Assembly: GCA_018364455.1 (NCBI GenBank)
Contig: JAGZLW010000031.1
Span: 1-22,804, forward strand
Reading direction: 5' to 3'
Origin: Streptococcus mitis
GTDB lineage: Bacteria > Bacillota > Bacilli > Lactobacillales > Streptococcaceae
DNA: 22,804 nt
Below, one piece after another: positions 14,092 through 22,350 of this stretch (position 1 is the first letter of the stretch; each line of letters begins with the position of its first letter). A program made the translations under genes and the position numbers. Below the pieces are notes generated by a model that was not told the origin of the DNA, ran no database searches, and saw only the letters and a list, made by a program, of their open reading frames with translations.

Positions 14092-15111
14092 ATGAAAGCT
14101 GTTGTTGTAAATCCAGAAAGCACTGGTGTTGCTGTTGAAGAAAAAGTACTCCGTCCACTTGAAACTGGAGAAGCACTTGTAGAAATTGAATACTGTGGTG
14201 TTTGCCACACTGACCTCCACGTTGCCCATGGTGACTTCGGTCAAGTACCAGGCCGTGTTCTAGGTCACGAAGGTGTTGGTATCGTCAAAGAAATTGCCCC
14301 AGATGTAAAAAGCCTTAAAGTCGGCGACCGCGTCAGCGTTGCTTGGTTCTTTGAAGGATGTGGCACTTGCGAATACTGTACTACTGGCCGTGAAACTCTT
14401 TGCCGTACAGTGAAAAATGCCGGCTACTCAGTAGATGGTGGTATGGCTGAACAATGTATCGTAACTGCAGACTATGCTGTCAAAGTTCCTGACGGACTTG
14501 ATCCAGCCCAAGCCTCTTCTATCACATGTGCTGGTGTAACAACCTATAAAGCTATAAAAGAAGCAAAAGTTGAACCAGGTCAATGGGTTGTTCTTTACGG
14601 TGCTGGTGGACTTGGTAACCTCGCTGTTCAATACGCTAAAAAAGTATTCAATGCTCATGTCATCGCAGTTGATATCAATAACGACAAACTTGCCCTTGCA
14701 AAAGAAGTAGGCGCTGACATTGTGATTAACGGCCTCGAAGTTGAAGATGTACCTGGACTCATCAAGGAAAAAACTGATGGTGGAGCTCATTCAGCTGTCG
14801 TAACTGCTGTATCTAAAGTTGCCTTCAACCAGGCTGTTGACTCAGTTCGTGCTGGTGGTCGCGTTGTCGCTGTCGGCCTTCCTTCTGAAATGATGGAACT
14901 CAGCATCGTGAAAACAGTTTTAGATGGAATCCAAGTCATCGGTTCTCTTGTAGGAACTCGTAAAGACTTGGAAGAAGCCTTCCAATTCGGTGCAGAAGGT
15001 TTGGTAGTTCCAATTGTTCAAAAACGTCCAGTAGAAGATGCCGTAGCCATTTTCGACGAAATGGAAAAAGGTCAAATCCAAGGACGTATGGTACTCGACT
15101 TCACCCACTAA
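14092..15111 (+). CDS. adhP: Zinc-dependent alcohol dehydrogenase
   Basis: The 339-residue protein is a medium-chain, NAD-dependent zinc alcohol dehydrogenase that interconverts acetaldehyde and ethanol, regenerating NAD during mixed-acid fermentation. Catalytic zinc ligands are visible as C38 in CGVCHTD and H59-E60 in GHEG; the structural zinc site is C90, C93, C96 and C104 in CGTCEYCTTGRETLC. YGAGGLGNLAVQYAK is the Rossmann nucleotide loop, and VIAVDINNDKL carries the acidic residue selecting NAD. It is a full-length AdhP relative. Codon use is strongly biased toward preferred codons, suggesting high expression. The AAGGAGG site sits 7 nt before the ATG. Expression is probably controlled by Rex through the operator upstream. 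Confidence 0.95.
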   Translation: MKAVVVNPESTGVAVEEKVLRPLETGEALVEIEYCGVCHTDLHVAHGDFGQVPGRVLGHEGVGIVKEIAPDVKSLKVGDRVSVAWFFEGCGTCEYCTTGRETLCRTVKNAGYSVDGGMAEQCIVTADYAVKVPDGLDPAQASSITCAGVTTYKAIKEAKVEPGQWVVLYGAGGLGNLAVQYAKKVFNAHVIAVDINNDKLALAKEVGADIVINGLEVEDVPGLIKEKTDGGAHSAVVTAVSKVAFNQAVDSVRAGGRVVAVGLPSEMMELSIVKTVLDGIQVIGSLVGTRKDLEEAFQFGAEGLVVPIVQKRPVEDAVAIFDEMEKGQIQGRMVLDFTH

Positions 15112-15130
15112 TCTAATAGAAACCTATTTT

Positions 15131-15159
15131 AAAAGTTGGAATGCGCTTCCAACTTTTTT
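15131..15159 (+). terminator. Terminator after adhP
   Basis: An 11-bp perfect stem AAAAGTTGGAA / TTCCAACTTTT around TGCGC continues into a T-run, 19 nt after the stop. Confidence 0.88.
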
Positions 15160-15257
15160 ATATTAAATTTTTAAATAAGGATTCAAAAAACCTTCTCTAA
15201 AACTCAATATATCAACATCTTCAGATGTAATCTTTTTAATTATTTTATGATAAATAG

Positions 15258-15286
15258 TTGATTTTTAGATGAAAACGGTTTATACT
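15258..15286 (+). promoter_or_regulatory. Promoter of manLMN
   Basis: TTGATT (15258-15263), a 17-nt spacer and TATACT (15281-15286) lie about 60 nt upstream of manL. A cre-like sequence overlaps the spacer and -10 box. Confidence 0.75.
15269..15283 (+). promoter_or_regulatory. cre site (CcpA operator) at manL
   Basis: ATGAAAACGGTTTAT matches WTGNAANCGNWNNCW with a single mismatch. Its place between -35 and -10 suggests CcpA repression of the PTS operon by steric exclusion. Confidence 0.65.
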
Positions 15287-15299
15287 TAAAAAGTCTTAA

Positions 15300-15319
15300 A
15301 GTTTTCTTAAACGAAAACT
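15300..15319 (+). repeat. Inverted repeat in the manL leader
   Basis: AGTTTTC and GAAAACT are perfect 7-bp arms around TTAAAC, located 11 nt before the ribosome binding site. It is either a weak RNA hairpin or a protein operator; there is no T-run, so it is not a terminator. Confidence 0.5.
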
Positions 15320-15345
15320 AAAACAAAAAAGGAGGAATGACAATA

Positions 15346-16335
15346 ATGAGTATCGGAATCATTATTGCGAGCCACGGCGAATTTGCTGCGGGTATTCATC
15401 AGTCAGGATCTATGATCTTTGGTGAACAAGAAAAGGTTCAAGTTGTAACCTTTATGCCAAACGAAGGTCCTGACGATCTATACGCTAAGTTTAATAACGC
15501 TGTTGCTGCATTTGACGCAGAAGATGAGGTTCTAGTTTTGGCTGACCTTTGGAGTGGATCTCCATTTAACCAAGCTAGCCGCGTGATGGGAGAAAATCCT
15601 GAGCGTAAGTTTGCCATCATCACAGGACTTAACTTACCGATGTTAATTCAAGCCTACACAGAGCGCCTCATGGACGCTGCTGCAGGTGTAGAAAAAGTCG
15701 CTGCTAATATCATTAAAGAAGCCAAAGATGGCATCAAAGCTCTTCCAGAAGAGCTAAACCCAGTTGAGGAAGTAGCAAGCGCTGCAGCTGCTCCAGTTGC
15801 CCAAGCTGCTATTCCAGAAGGAACTGTCATCGGAGACGGTAAACTCAAAATCAACCTTGCCCGTCTAGACACTCGTTTACTTCACGGTCAAGTTGCAACT
15901 GCTTGGACTCCAGATTCAAAAGCAGATCGTATCATCGTTGCTTCAGATAACGTAGCTAAAGACGAATTACGTAAAGAATTGATTAAACAAGCAGCTCCAG
16001 GTAAAGTGAAAGCAAATGTTGTTCCTATCCAAAAACTAATCGACGTTGCAAAAGATCCTCGCTTCGGAGGAACACATGCCCTTATCTTGTTTGAAACACC
16101 TCAAGATGCCCTTCGTGCTATCGAAGGTGGCGTGCCAATCAAAACTCTTAATGTTGGATCAATGGCTCACTCAACTGGTAAAACAATGGTTAACAACGTT
16201 TTGTCTATGGATAAAGAAGACGTTGCTACATTTGAAAAAATGCGTGACCTTGGTGTTGAATTTGATGTACGTAAAGTACCAAACGACACCAAAAAAGATT
16301 TGTTTGACTTGATCAACAAAGCAAACGTGCAATAA
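15346..16335 (+). CDS. manL: Mannose/glucose PTS component EIIAB
   Basis: This 329-residue cytoplasmic protein carries phosphate from HPr to the sugar during uptake. Residues 1-130 form the IIA domain with phosphorylated H10 in [10 protein letters not shown]; an Ala/Pro-rich linker follows (about 143-160, [19 protein letters not shown]); residues 165-329 are IIB with the second phosphorylated histidine H180 in [13 protein letters not shown]. It is the first gene of manLMN, the main glucose/mannose/glucosamine transporter and a hub of catabolite control in streptococci. The ATG at 15346 was chosen over the in-frame ATG at 15337 because GGAGG (15331-15335) would touch the latter. Strong codon bias indicates high expression. 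Confidence 0.97.
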
Positions 16336-16360
16336 TCGATTTTATGAAAGGATTTTAAAG

Positions 16361-17164
16361 ATGTCTATTATTTCTATGGTTTTAGTAGTCGTTGTAGCCT
16401 TCCTAGCAGGTCTTGAAGGTATCCTCGACCAGTTCCAATTCCATCAACCAATCGTAGCTTGTACCCTTATCGGTCTTGTTACTGGTAACCTTGAAGCAGG
16501 GATTATCCTTGGTGGTTCTCTTCAAATGATCGCCCTTGGTTGGGCTAACATCGGAGCTGCCGTAGCTCCTGACGCTGCTCTTGCTTCTGTTGCTGCTGCC
16601 ATTATCATGGTTCTTGGTGGCGACTTTACTAAGACAGGTATCGGTGTTGCCCAAGCGGTTGCTATCCCTCTTGCAGTTGCTGGTCTATTCTTGACTATGA
16701 TTGTCCGTACACTCTCTGTCGGATTGGTTCACACTGCTGATGCTTCTGCTAAAAAAGGTGACTTCAAAGCAGTTGAACGTGCTCACTTTGTCGCACTTCT
16801 TCTTCAAGGTCTTCGTATTGCAGTCCCTGCAGCACTCCTTCTAATGGTACCAACTGAAACAGTACAAAGCATTCTAAATGCTATGCCTGATTGGCTCAAA
16901 GATGGTATGGCTATCGGTGGTGGTATGGTTGTTGCCGTTGGTTACGCTATGGTTATCAACATGATGGCAACTCGTGAAGTATGGCCATTCTTCGCTATCG
17001 GTTTCGTGCTTGCTGCCGTGTCAGATATTACTCTAATCGGATTTGGTGCTATCGGTGTTGCTATCGCTCTTATCTACCTTCACCTTTCTAAAACTGGTGG
17101 AAATGGTGGCGGAGGAGCCGCAACTTCTAACGACCCAATCGGCGATATCCTAGAAGACTACTAA
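16361..17164 (+). CDS. manM: Mannose/glucose PTS permease EIIC
   Basis: The 267-residue membrane protein is the IIC subunit that forms the sugar channel together with ManN. It has the typical opening ISMVLVVVVAFLAGLEGILDQFQFHQPIVACTLIGLVTGNLEAGIILGGSLQMIALGWANIGAAVAPD, the ManY/ManM signature, and several hydrophobic spans up to about residue 240. The C-terminus is a glycine-rich, acidic cytosolic tail. It lies 25 nt after manL and 23 nt before manN, with the same codon bias. In related species IIC/IID are also receptors for class IIa bacteriocins and some lactococcin-type peptides. Confidence 0.97.
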   Translation: MSIISMVLVVVVAFLAGLEGILDQFQFHQPIVACTLIGLVTGNLEAGIILGGSLQMIALGWANIGAAVAPDAALASVAAAIIMVLGGDFTKTGIGVAQAVAIPLAVAGLFLTMIVRTLSVGLVHTADASAKKGDFKAVERAHFVALLLQGLRIAVPAALLLMVPTETVQSILNAMPDWLKDGMAIGGGMVVAVGYAMVINMMATREVWPFFAIGFVLAAVSDITLIGFGAIGVAIALIYLHLSKTGGNGGGGAATSNDPIGDILEDY

Positions 17165-17187
17165 GATAAGAAAGGACTGAAAACATC

Positions 17188-18099
17188 ATGACTGAAAAAC
17201 TTCAATTAACTAAATCAGATCGTAAAAAAGTTTGGTGGCGTTCAACTTTCTTACAAGGTTCTTGGAACTATGAACGTATGCAAAACTTGGGTTGGGCTTA
17301 CTCATTAATTCCAGCTCTTAAAAAACTCTACACTAAAAAAGAAGATCAAATCGCTGCTCTTGAACGCCATCTTGAGTTCTTCAACACTCACCCATACGTA
17401 GCCGCTCCAATCATGGGGGTTACTCTTGCACTTGAAGAAGAACGTGCTAACGGTGTTGAGATCGATGATGCTGCTATCCAAGGGGTTAAAATCGGTATGA
17501 TGGGACCTCTTGCTGGTATCGGTGACCCAGTATTCTGGTTTACAGTACGCCCAATCCTTGGATCACTCGGTGCTTCACTTGCCCTTACTGGTAATATCTT
17601 AGGTCCAATCCTCTTCTTCGTTCTTTGGAACTTGATTCGTATGTCATTCTTGTGGTATACACAAGAGATTGGATACAAGGCTGGATCAGAAATCACTAAA
17701 GATATGTCTGGCGGTATCCTTCAAGATATCACTAAAGGAGCTTCTATCCTTGGGATGTTCATTCTTGCTGTCCTTGTTCAACGTTGGGTAAATATTAAAT
17801 TTGCTTTCGATGTTGCCAAAGTTCAACTAGATGAAAAAGCTTATATCCATTGGGATAAATTGCCAGAAGGATCTAAAGGTATCCAAGAAGCATTCGCACA
17901 AGTAGGACAAGGATTATCTCAAACACCTGAAAAAGTTACTACTTTCCAACAAAACTTGGATATGTTGATCCCTGGACTATCAGGACTACTCCTTACTTTC
18001 CTTTGCATGTACTTGCTTAAGAAAAAAGTATCTCCAATCACTATTATCCTTGCACTATTCGCAGTGGGTATTGTGGCACATGTTCTTCACATCATGTAA
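17188..18099 (+). CDS. manN: Mannose/glucose PTS permease EIID
   Basis: The product of 303 residues is the IID subunit. The N-terminal cytosolic part (LTKSDRKKVWWRSTFLQGSWNYERMQNLGWAYSLIPALKKLY) and the GVKIGMMGPLAGIGDPVFWFTVRPILGSLGASLAL block are family signatures. A membrane helix lies at about 280-300. A hydrophilic segment around residues 215-250 (DKLPEGSKGIQEAFAQVGQG) is the external region that varies between species. It completes the manLMN operon; a terminator follows 12 nt after the stop. Confidence 0.97.
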   Translation: MTEKLQLTKSDRKKVWWRSTFLQGSWNYERMQNLGWAYSLIPALKKLYTKKEDQIAALERHLEFFNTHPYVAAPIMGVTLALEEERANGVEIDDAAIQGVKIGMMGPLAGIGDPVFWFTVRPILGSLGASLALTGNILGPILFFVLWNLIRMSFLWYTQEIGYKAGSEITKDMSGGILQDITKGASILGMFILAVLVQRWVNIKFAFDVAKVQLDEKAYIHWDKLPEGSKGIQEAFAQVGQGLSQTPEKVTTFQQNLDMLIPGLSGLLLTFLCMYLLKKKVSPITIILALFAVGIVAHVLHIM

Positions 18100-18110
18100 T
18101 CAAGCAACTT

Positions 18111-18146
18111 AAAAGGAATCAGGTTCTAAAATCTGATTCCTTTTTT
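18111..18146. terminator. Bidirectional terminator between manN and pepC
   Basis: A 12-bp perfect stem AAAAGGAATCAG / CTGATTCCTTTT (18111-18122 and 18133-18144) with a 10-nt loop and T-runs on both strands ends the two convergent units. Confidence 0.88.
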
Positions 18147-18154
18147 CTATACTT

Positions 18155-19489
18155 TTATTCGGCCAAGGCACCCATTGGATCCCATGGTGCAAGGACGATT
18201 GGTTCTGCTTCATAGGCAGCTAGTTCTTCTGCTGTTAGTAATTCCTTACGAACAACAATTTGATAAGTGTATTCGTCCATCCAAGCATCTGAAGCAACAA
18301 AGTAACCATCTGTACCAACCTTGTCTCCCCATGAGTTTTCAACCTTCCACTTGGTTGACTTGCCATTTTCATCCAAATCCACACCTGTCAAGACCATGGC
18401 GTGGGTCATCAAGCTCTCACTGTAATCCAAACGTCCAGCCTTGTCTTGAGTGAGTTTAATGTCCATGCTTGATTCAAAGTCATAAACATCTGTCGCAAGG
18501 ATCCCAGCTTTACGATTGCTGAGTTGACCGACATCTGATCCAAACCAAACAGTCTCACCTGCTTGCATTTGGGCAATCGCTAATTCTTTCAAGCGTTCCA
18601 TCGGTACATTGATGTAACGAACCGCACGGCTACCAACCACATTTCCCAACATCTCAACTGTATAAGATTGGCCATAAGGTTTATCAGCAGTTGGAGCATT
18701 GATAACAGAAACGTAGTCTTCTAGAGGAAGATTGACATATTTCTTGTAAAACTCTTGTGGTGTAATGCTCTTTTCGCTTTGGTAGTTGTTGTCTTTATCG
18801 CGATAAGCAAAGTCAAATTTTCGTGGTGGAAGCCCCAATGACATAGCAAGGAAGTTAAAAATTTCTTGCAAGAGGTCTTCTTTCTTAGCTTGAACAGTCG
18901 CTTGGTCTGCGCCAGAAGCAAGCAAGTCACGCAAGATTTGAGCATCTTGGCGAAGCAATTTGTTAAGGATTGCATTTAGCTCACGGCTGCTACTAGATGA
19001 AACAGACTCAGGGTAAACTGACTTAGGTACGACACCGTATTTCTCAAAAAGGGCAACGACCATATCCCATTGACCACCATCTTGTTGAGGTGTTTGAAGT
19101 AGGAATTTAACCTTACGACTCGTCAAGTCTTGGTCTGCAGTCGCAATCACTTGCTCTAAGAACCAGTTTGATTTTTCATACTTATCCCAGAAAAATGTGT
19201 GGGCCTGTGATAACTCAAAATTTTCTAGTTTGTATTGAGAAATGAGTTTGTGGCGGAAGGTGTTGAGAGCCGCAAACATCCAGCAACGACCAGACGCTTT
19301 CTGGTTAGTAACCTTGTCCTTGGTCAAATCCAATGAAAAAACAGGGGTGTTGTCTACATGGCTTTGGCGACGTTCTAGAGCTGCAAAAATTCCATTGTGA
19401 CTAGCAGCATTTTCAATCGCTTGGTATTTTACATTTGCTTCATAATTGGCAAATAGTTTATCAGTAAATGATTCTTGAATCGCGTTCAT
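18155..19489 (-). CDS. pepC: Aminopeptidase C (bleomycin hydrolase family)
   Basis: This 444-residue cytoplasmic cysteine peptidase of family C1 removes N-terminal amino acids from peptides taken up by the cell. The catalytic cysteine C69 is in ASGRCWMFAALN, the histidine is in LMTHAMVLTGV and the asparagine in KVENSWG. Family members form a hexameric barrel with the active sites inside and the C-terminus reaching into the active site; the end of this protein (LAPWDPMGALAE) fits that. The start follows AGGAGG. It has its own promoter and shares a terminator with manN. Confidence 0.96.
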   Translation of the reverse strand: MNAIQESFTDKLFANYEANVKYQAIENAASHNGIFAALERRQSHVDNTPVFSLDLTKDKVTNQKASGRCWMFAALNTFRHKLISQYKLENFELSQAHTFFWDKYEKSNWFLEQVIATADQDLTSRKVKFLLQTPQQDGGQWDMVVALFEKYGVVPKSVYPESVSSSSSRELNAILNKLLRQDAQILRDLLASGADQATVQAKKEDLLQEIFNFLAMSLGLPPRKFDFAYRDKDNNYQSEKSITPQEFYKKYVNLPLEDYVSVINAPTADKPYGQSYTVEMLGNVVGSRAVRYINVPMERLKELAIAQMQAGETVWFGSDVGQLSNRKAGILATDVYDFESSMDIKLTQDKAGRLDYSESLMTHAMVLTGVDLDENGKSTKWKVENSWGDKVGTDGYFVASDAWMDEYTYQIVVRKELLTAEELAAYEAEPIVLAPWDPMGALAE

Positions 19490-19515
19490 AGATTCCTCCT
19501 TTTATTCTACAGTCT

Positions 19516-19543
19516 ATTATAACTCTTTTTACAAAGGAAGCAA
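19516..19543 (-). promoter_or_regulatory. Promoter of pepC
   Basis: TTGCTT (19538-19543), a 16-nt spacer and TATAAT (19516-19521) lie on the minus strand, about 27 nt before the ATG. Confidence 0.65.
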
Positions 19544-19554
19544 CTGAAAAACAT

Positions 19555-19586
19555 AAAAGGCAAGGACATTCTCCCTCACCTTTTCG
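19555..19586 (-). terminator. Possible terminator after rsuA
   Basis: AAAAGGcaAGGA and TCCctcaCCTTTT can form an imperfect stem about 15-45 nt after the rsuA stop. The pairing is weak and the T-run poor. Confidence 0.4.
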
Positions 19587-19599
19587 AATATAAATCCAA

Positions 19600-20322
19600 T
19601 TAAGCAATACTTGCAAGGAGAATCTCTAATTCTTTCTTGGTCAAGCGACGCCATTCTCCTCGTTGCAAGCTTTCATCTAAAATCAGAGTTCCCATAGTCA
19701 AACGTTGCAAGTCTACTACTTCCTTGCCGCAGTAGGCCACCATACGCTTGATCTGATGAAACTTCCCTTCTGCAATGGTCACACGGATTTGGCTCTGATT
19801 CTTTTCTGTATCTGTGGAAAGAATCTCCAGTCTAGCGGGTTGACAGGTAAAGTCTTTGAGCGGAATGCCCTTGGCAAATATCTCCACATCTTCTTGGGCC
19901 ATAATTCCCTTGACCTGAGCCAAATAGGTCTTGTCCACATGATGCTTGGGTGAAAGAAGAGCATGGGCAAGCTTGCCGTCATTGGTCAAGAGCAAAAGAC
20001 CATGCGTGTCAATATCCAAGCGCCCTACTGGGAAAACTTCCTTGCTCCGAGCCAAGTCATCCAACAAGTCCAACACCGTTCTGTGTTTAGGATCTTCAGT
20101 CGCTGAAATAACCCCTTGGGGCTTGTTCATCATGTAGTAGACAAACTCTTCATACTCCAACACTTGCCCATCAAAGCGAATCTCATCTATTTTTTCATCA
20201 ATCTGCAATTTAGCCGATTTTTCTTTTTTACCATTTACAGTCACACGCCCAGCCTTGAGCAAGTTTTTGACCTCAGTCCGGCTCCCCACAGCGCAGGCAA
20301 CTAAAAATTTATCTAATCTCAT
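19600..20322 (-). CDS. rsuA: 16S rRNA pseudouridine synthase
   Basis: The 240-residue protein makes pseudouridine in 16S rRNA (position 516 in E. coli). Residues 1-60 are an S4 RNA-binding domain beginning MRLDKFLVACAVGSRTEVKNLLKAGRVTVNG; the catalytic domain has the active aspartate D103 in GRLDIDTHGLLLLTNDG and the KFHQIKRMV motif. A length of 240 is normal. The start codon is only 6 nt downstream of a TATAAT box and has no Shine-Dalgarno sequence, so the mRNA appears to be leaderless. Pseudouridine synthases of the RluB/RsuA group are similar; RsuA is preferred from the overall length. Confidence 0.93.
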   Translation of the reverse strand: MRLDKFLVACAVGSRTEVKNLLKAGRVTVNGKKEKSAKLQIDEKIDEIRFDGQVLEYEEFVYYMMNKPQGVISATEDPKHRTVLDLLDDLARSKEVFPVGRLDIDTHGLLLLTNDGKLAHALLSPKHHVDKTYLAQVKGIMAQEDVEIFAKGIPLKDFTCQPARLEILSTDTEKNQSQIRVTIAEGKFHQIKRMVAYCGKEVVDLQRLTMGTLILDESLQRGEWRRLTKKELEILLASIA

Positions 20323-20328
20323 AGAACT

Positions 20329-20337
20329 ATTATATCA
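20329..20337 (-). promoter_or_regulatory. Promoter of rsuA giving a leaderless mRNA
   Basis: The extended -10 TGATATAAT lies on the minus strand with TATAAT at 20329-20334. The seventh base downstream is the A of the rsuA ATG. A weak TTGAGA (20354-20359) is 19 nt upstream, inside the preceding terminator. Confidence 0.6.
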
Positions 20338-20341
20338 TATC

Positions 20342-20375
20342 AAAAGGAGGCTGTCTCAATGACCAACCTCCTTTT
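20342..20375 (-). terminator. Terminator after the GlsB/YeaQ-type gene
   Basis: A 9-bp perfect stem AAAAGGAGG / CCTCCTTTT (20342-20350, 20367-20375) with a 16-nt loop lies 18 nt after the upstream gene's stop. Its TTTT end runs into the rsuA promoter. Confidence 0.75.
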
Positions 20376-20393
20376 CGTTTCAGATTTAAGAAA

Positions 20394-20624
20394 TTAACTT
20401 CCTCGTCTCCAGAAAATCGCTAAGACAATCATGGAACCTAGTACTGCCGGAATAATGGCAGTTCCTGCTATTATCGGTCCCCAAGTCCCAAAAAGCAAGT
20501 GGCCTATAAAGGCACCAATCCAGCCGAGAAACATTTTCCCAAAACATCCCATTCGCTCTCCACGATTGGTTAGAGTACCTGCTAAAAATCCCACTAGGAG
20601 ACCGACGAACATACTTCCTAACAT
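20394..20624 (-). CDS. GlsB/YeaQ/YmgE family small membrane protein
   Basis: The product is 76 residues, almost entirely hydrophobic, with three predicted spans (about 1-18, 28-46, 50-70) and glycine-rich turns. The pattern GLLVGFLAGTLTNRGERMGCFGKMFLGWIGAFIG matches the 'transglycosylase-associated' GlsB family, often linked to general or envelope stress, with unknown molecular function. Start ATG follows AAGGAG, which overlaps the pepS stop codon (TAA within TTAAGGAG), so translation of the two is probably coupled. It is the last gene of a minus-strand run and is followed by a terminator. Confidence 0.88.
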   Translation of the reverse strand: MLGSMFVGLLVGFLAGTLTNRGERMGCFGKMFLGWIGAFIGHLLFGTWGPIIAGTAIIPAVLGSMIVLAIFWRRGS

Positions 20625-20633
20625 ATTATCTCC

Positions 20634-21875
20634 TTAATTTGCCCAATCTCCGTTACGAAAGAGTGGTACACGTGTCCCATCCTCACGGATACCATCGATA
20701 TCCATTTGGTTAGAACCAATCATAAAGTCTACGTGAACATCTGAACGGTTAAGTCCCGCAGCTTCAAGCTCTTCTTCACTCATCTCTGCACCACCAACGA
20801 CGCTAGTCGCATAGGCTGCACCGATAGCCAAGTGGTTTGAAGCATTCTCATCGAAAAGGGTGTTAAAGAAGGTAATGCCTGACTGAGAAATTGGGCTTGG
20901 ATCTGGTACCAAGGCACATTCACCCAAGGCACGCGCACCCGCATTTTCAAAGACAAGATCTTTCATAACCTGATCACCCTTCTCAGCAGTGATATCTACG
21001 ATTTGTCCATCCTTAAAGGTTACCTTAATACCTTCAATAATGTTTCCGTTATAGCTAAGTGGTTTTGTAGAGGTTACATAACCATCTGCACGACGGAAGT
21101 CAGGCGCTGTGAAGATTTCCTCAGTCGGCATATTTGGCAAGAATCCTTCTCCTTGCGCATTGATAGCACCAGCTGATTCCCAAACGTGGTTCTTCGGCAA
21201 ACCAAGGGTCAAATCGGTCCCTGGCGCTGTGTAGTGAAGGGCTGAAAATTGCTCTTTATTAAGCATATCGGCCTTGCTCTTGAGGATAGCTGCATGCTCT
21301 TCCCAAGCCTTAACAGGATCTGCTTCGTAGACACGGCAAGTTTTGAAAATTTGGTTCCAAAGGAGATCGACTGCTTCTTCATCGCTCGCAGCATTTGGAA
21401 AGACTTTCTTAGCCCACTCAAGTCCAGCAGCGGCTGCTACAGTCCAGCTAACCTTGTTGGATTGAGTTGCGATACGCATTGGCTTCATGGCAAGTCCCAT
21501 AGCTTTGGCAGAAGCTGATAGCTTGTCAGCATCCACTCCGTTCAAGGCACCTGGATCAGATGAACGAACCCCAAGACGGCTAGCTTTGTTCTCTAAAAGA
21601 TAGTTCATCTCAGCAATCTTGTATTCTGGCACATTGTCCAAACGCTCCATCGGCGCATGGAGGAATTTCTCACGGTTAATGACATCATCTGTCCACTGAA
21701 CGATAACCTCATGCGCACCCAAGGCATAAGCTTCTTTGACAATTAAGTGAGCCAACTCACGTTGCTCCACATCGATAGAGAGAGCCAAAGTGTGACCAGG
21801 TTGCACATTGATTCCTTTCGCAACCAACAATTTCGCATATTTTTCTAGATTTTCTTTAAAATTTGGTAAAACCAT
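20634..21875 (-). CDS. pepS: Aminopeptidase PepS (M29 family)
   Basis: The 413-residue metallopeptidase removes N-terminal amino acids, with preference for arginine and aromatic residues in the Streptococcus thermophilus enzyme. M29 metal-ligand regions are visible: EGFLPNMPTEEIFTAPD, GECALVPD, NHLAIGAAYATS and the C-terminal VHVDFMIGS (His-x-Asp). The start follows AAGGAAG; no promoter is seen in the 23-nt gap to the upstream small ORF, so it is likely transcribed from further upstream. With PepC it serves breakdown of imported peptides. The stop codon overlaps the ribosome binding site of the next gene. Confidence 0.94.
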   Translation of the reverse strand: MVLPNFKENLEKYAKLLVAKGINVQPGHTLALSIDVEQRELAHLIVKEAYALGAHEVIVQWTDDVINREKFLHAPMERLDNVPEYKIAEMNYLLENKASRLGVRSSDPGALNGVDADKLSASAKAMGLAMKPMRIATQSNKVSWTVAAAAGLEWAKKVFPNAASDEEAVDLLWNQIFKTCRVYEADPVKAWEEHAAILKSKADMLNKEQFSALHYTAPGTDLTLGLPKNHVWESAGAINAQGEGFLPNMPTEEIFTAPDFRRADGYVTSTKPLSYNGNIIEGIKVTFKDGQIVDITAEKGDQVMKDLVFENAGARALGECALVPDPSPISQSGITFFNTLFDENASNHLAIGAAYATSVVGGAEMSEEELEAAGLNRSDVHVDFMIGSNQMDIDGIREDGTRVPLFRNGDWAN

Positions 21876-21898
21876 TCTATTCTTCCTTTTCTTTTTGT

Positions 21899-22051
21899 TT
21901 ATTTTTCTTTCAAAGCAGAAAATAATCCTGCTAAAGCAATGGCACCAGACAAGAGTGCTGTTGATAGAAGAATTGTTTGATCAGCAAGTTCTAATTGATA
22001 TTCAAATACCTTCTCAGCCGGCTTATCTTCCGCAAAAATTCTTAGTTTCAT
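21899..22051 (-). CDS. 50-residue membrane peptide, unknown
   Basis: This gene encodes MKLRIFAEDKP... (50 residues). A charged N-terminal half (E/D/K-rich, residues 1-25) is followed by one predicted membrane helix (about 27-46, with the G-A-I-A-L-A-G small-residue pattern) and a lysine-rich end. The start ATG has a good AAGGGGG binding site 5 nt upstream. It begins 20 nt after the toxin stop and ends 23 nt before pepS, with no promoter or terminator on either side. I do not recognise the family. Coding status rests on the binding site, the packing between genes and the sensible protein; it could be a member of a larger operon or a small regulatory peptide. Confidence 0.65.
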   Translation of the reverse strand: MKLRIFAEDKPAEKVFEYQLELADQTILLSTALLSGAIALAGLFSALKEK

Positions 22052-22071
22052 GAGAACCCCCTTAAAATTTA

Positions 22072-22350
22072 TTAAAATAAATCACTATGACTTCCTGTCC
22101 TAAGCAAGTTTATAATCAATTCTTCCTTGTCTACTTTATAAACCAAAAGCCAATCTGGCTGGATATGGCACTCACGAACTCCTTGAAAATGCTTGGATGC
22201 CGTCAATTGATGATCACGATATCTAGCAGGAAGTTCTTTTTCTTGAACAAGAAAATTTAAAACTTCTTCTAATAATTCTGCCTTCAAACCACGCTTCATA
22301 GCCAACTTAAAATCTTTTTTAAACTGTTTATGATAACGAATCTTAAGCAC
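22072..22350 (-). CDS. yafQ: YafQ-type mRNA interferase toxin
   Basis: The 92-residue protein is a RelE-superfamily ribosome-dependent endoribonuclease. Its pattern matches YafQ: H47, H62, D66-W67, R84, H88 and F92 correspond to the catalytic and binding residues I remember for E. coli YafQ (H50, H63, D67, W68, R83, H87, F91), so the toxin looks active. The start is GTG (22348-22350) after a strong GGAGGA site inside the antitoxin gene; the two genes overlap by 8 nt, so the toxin is made only with the antitoxin. The less efficient start codon may help keep toxin below antitoxin. Confidence 0.92.
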   Translation of the reverse strand: MLKIRYHKQFKKDFKLAMKRGLKAELLEEVLNFLVQEKELPARYRDHQLTASKHFQGVRECHIQPDWLLVYKVDKEELIINLLRTGSHSDLF

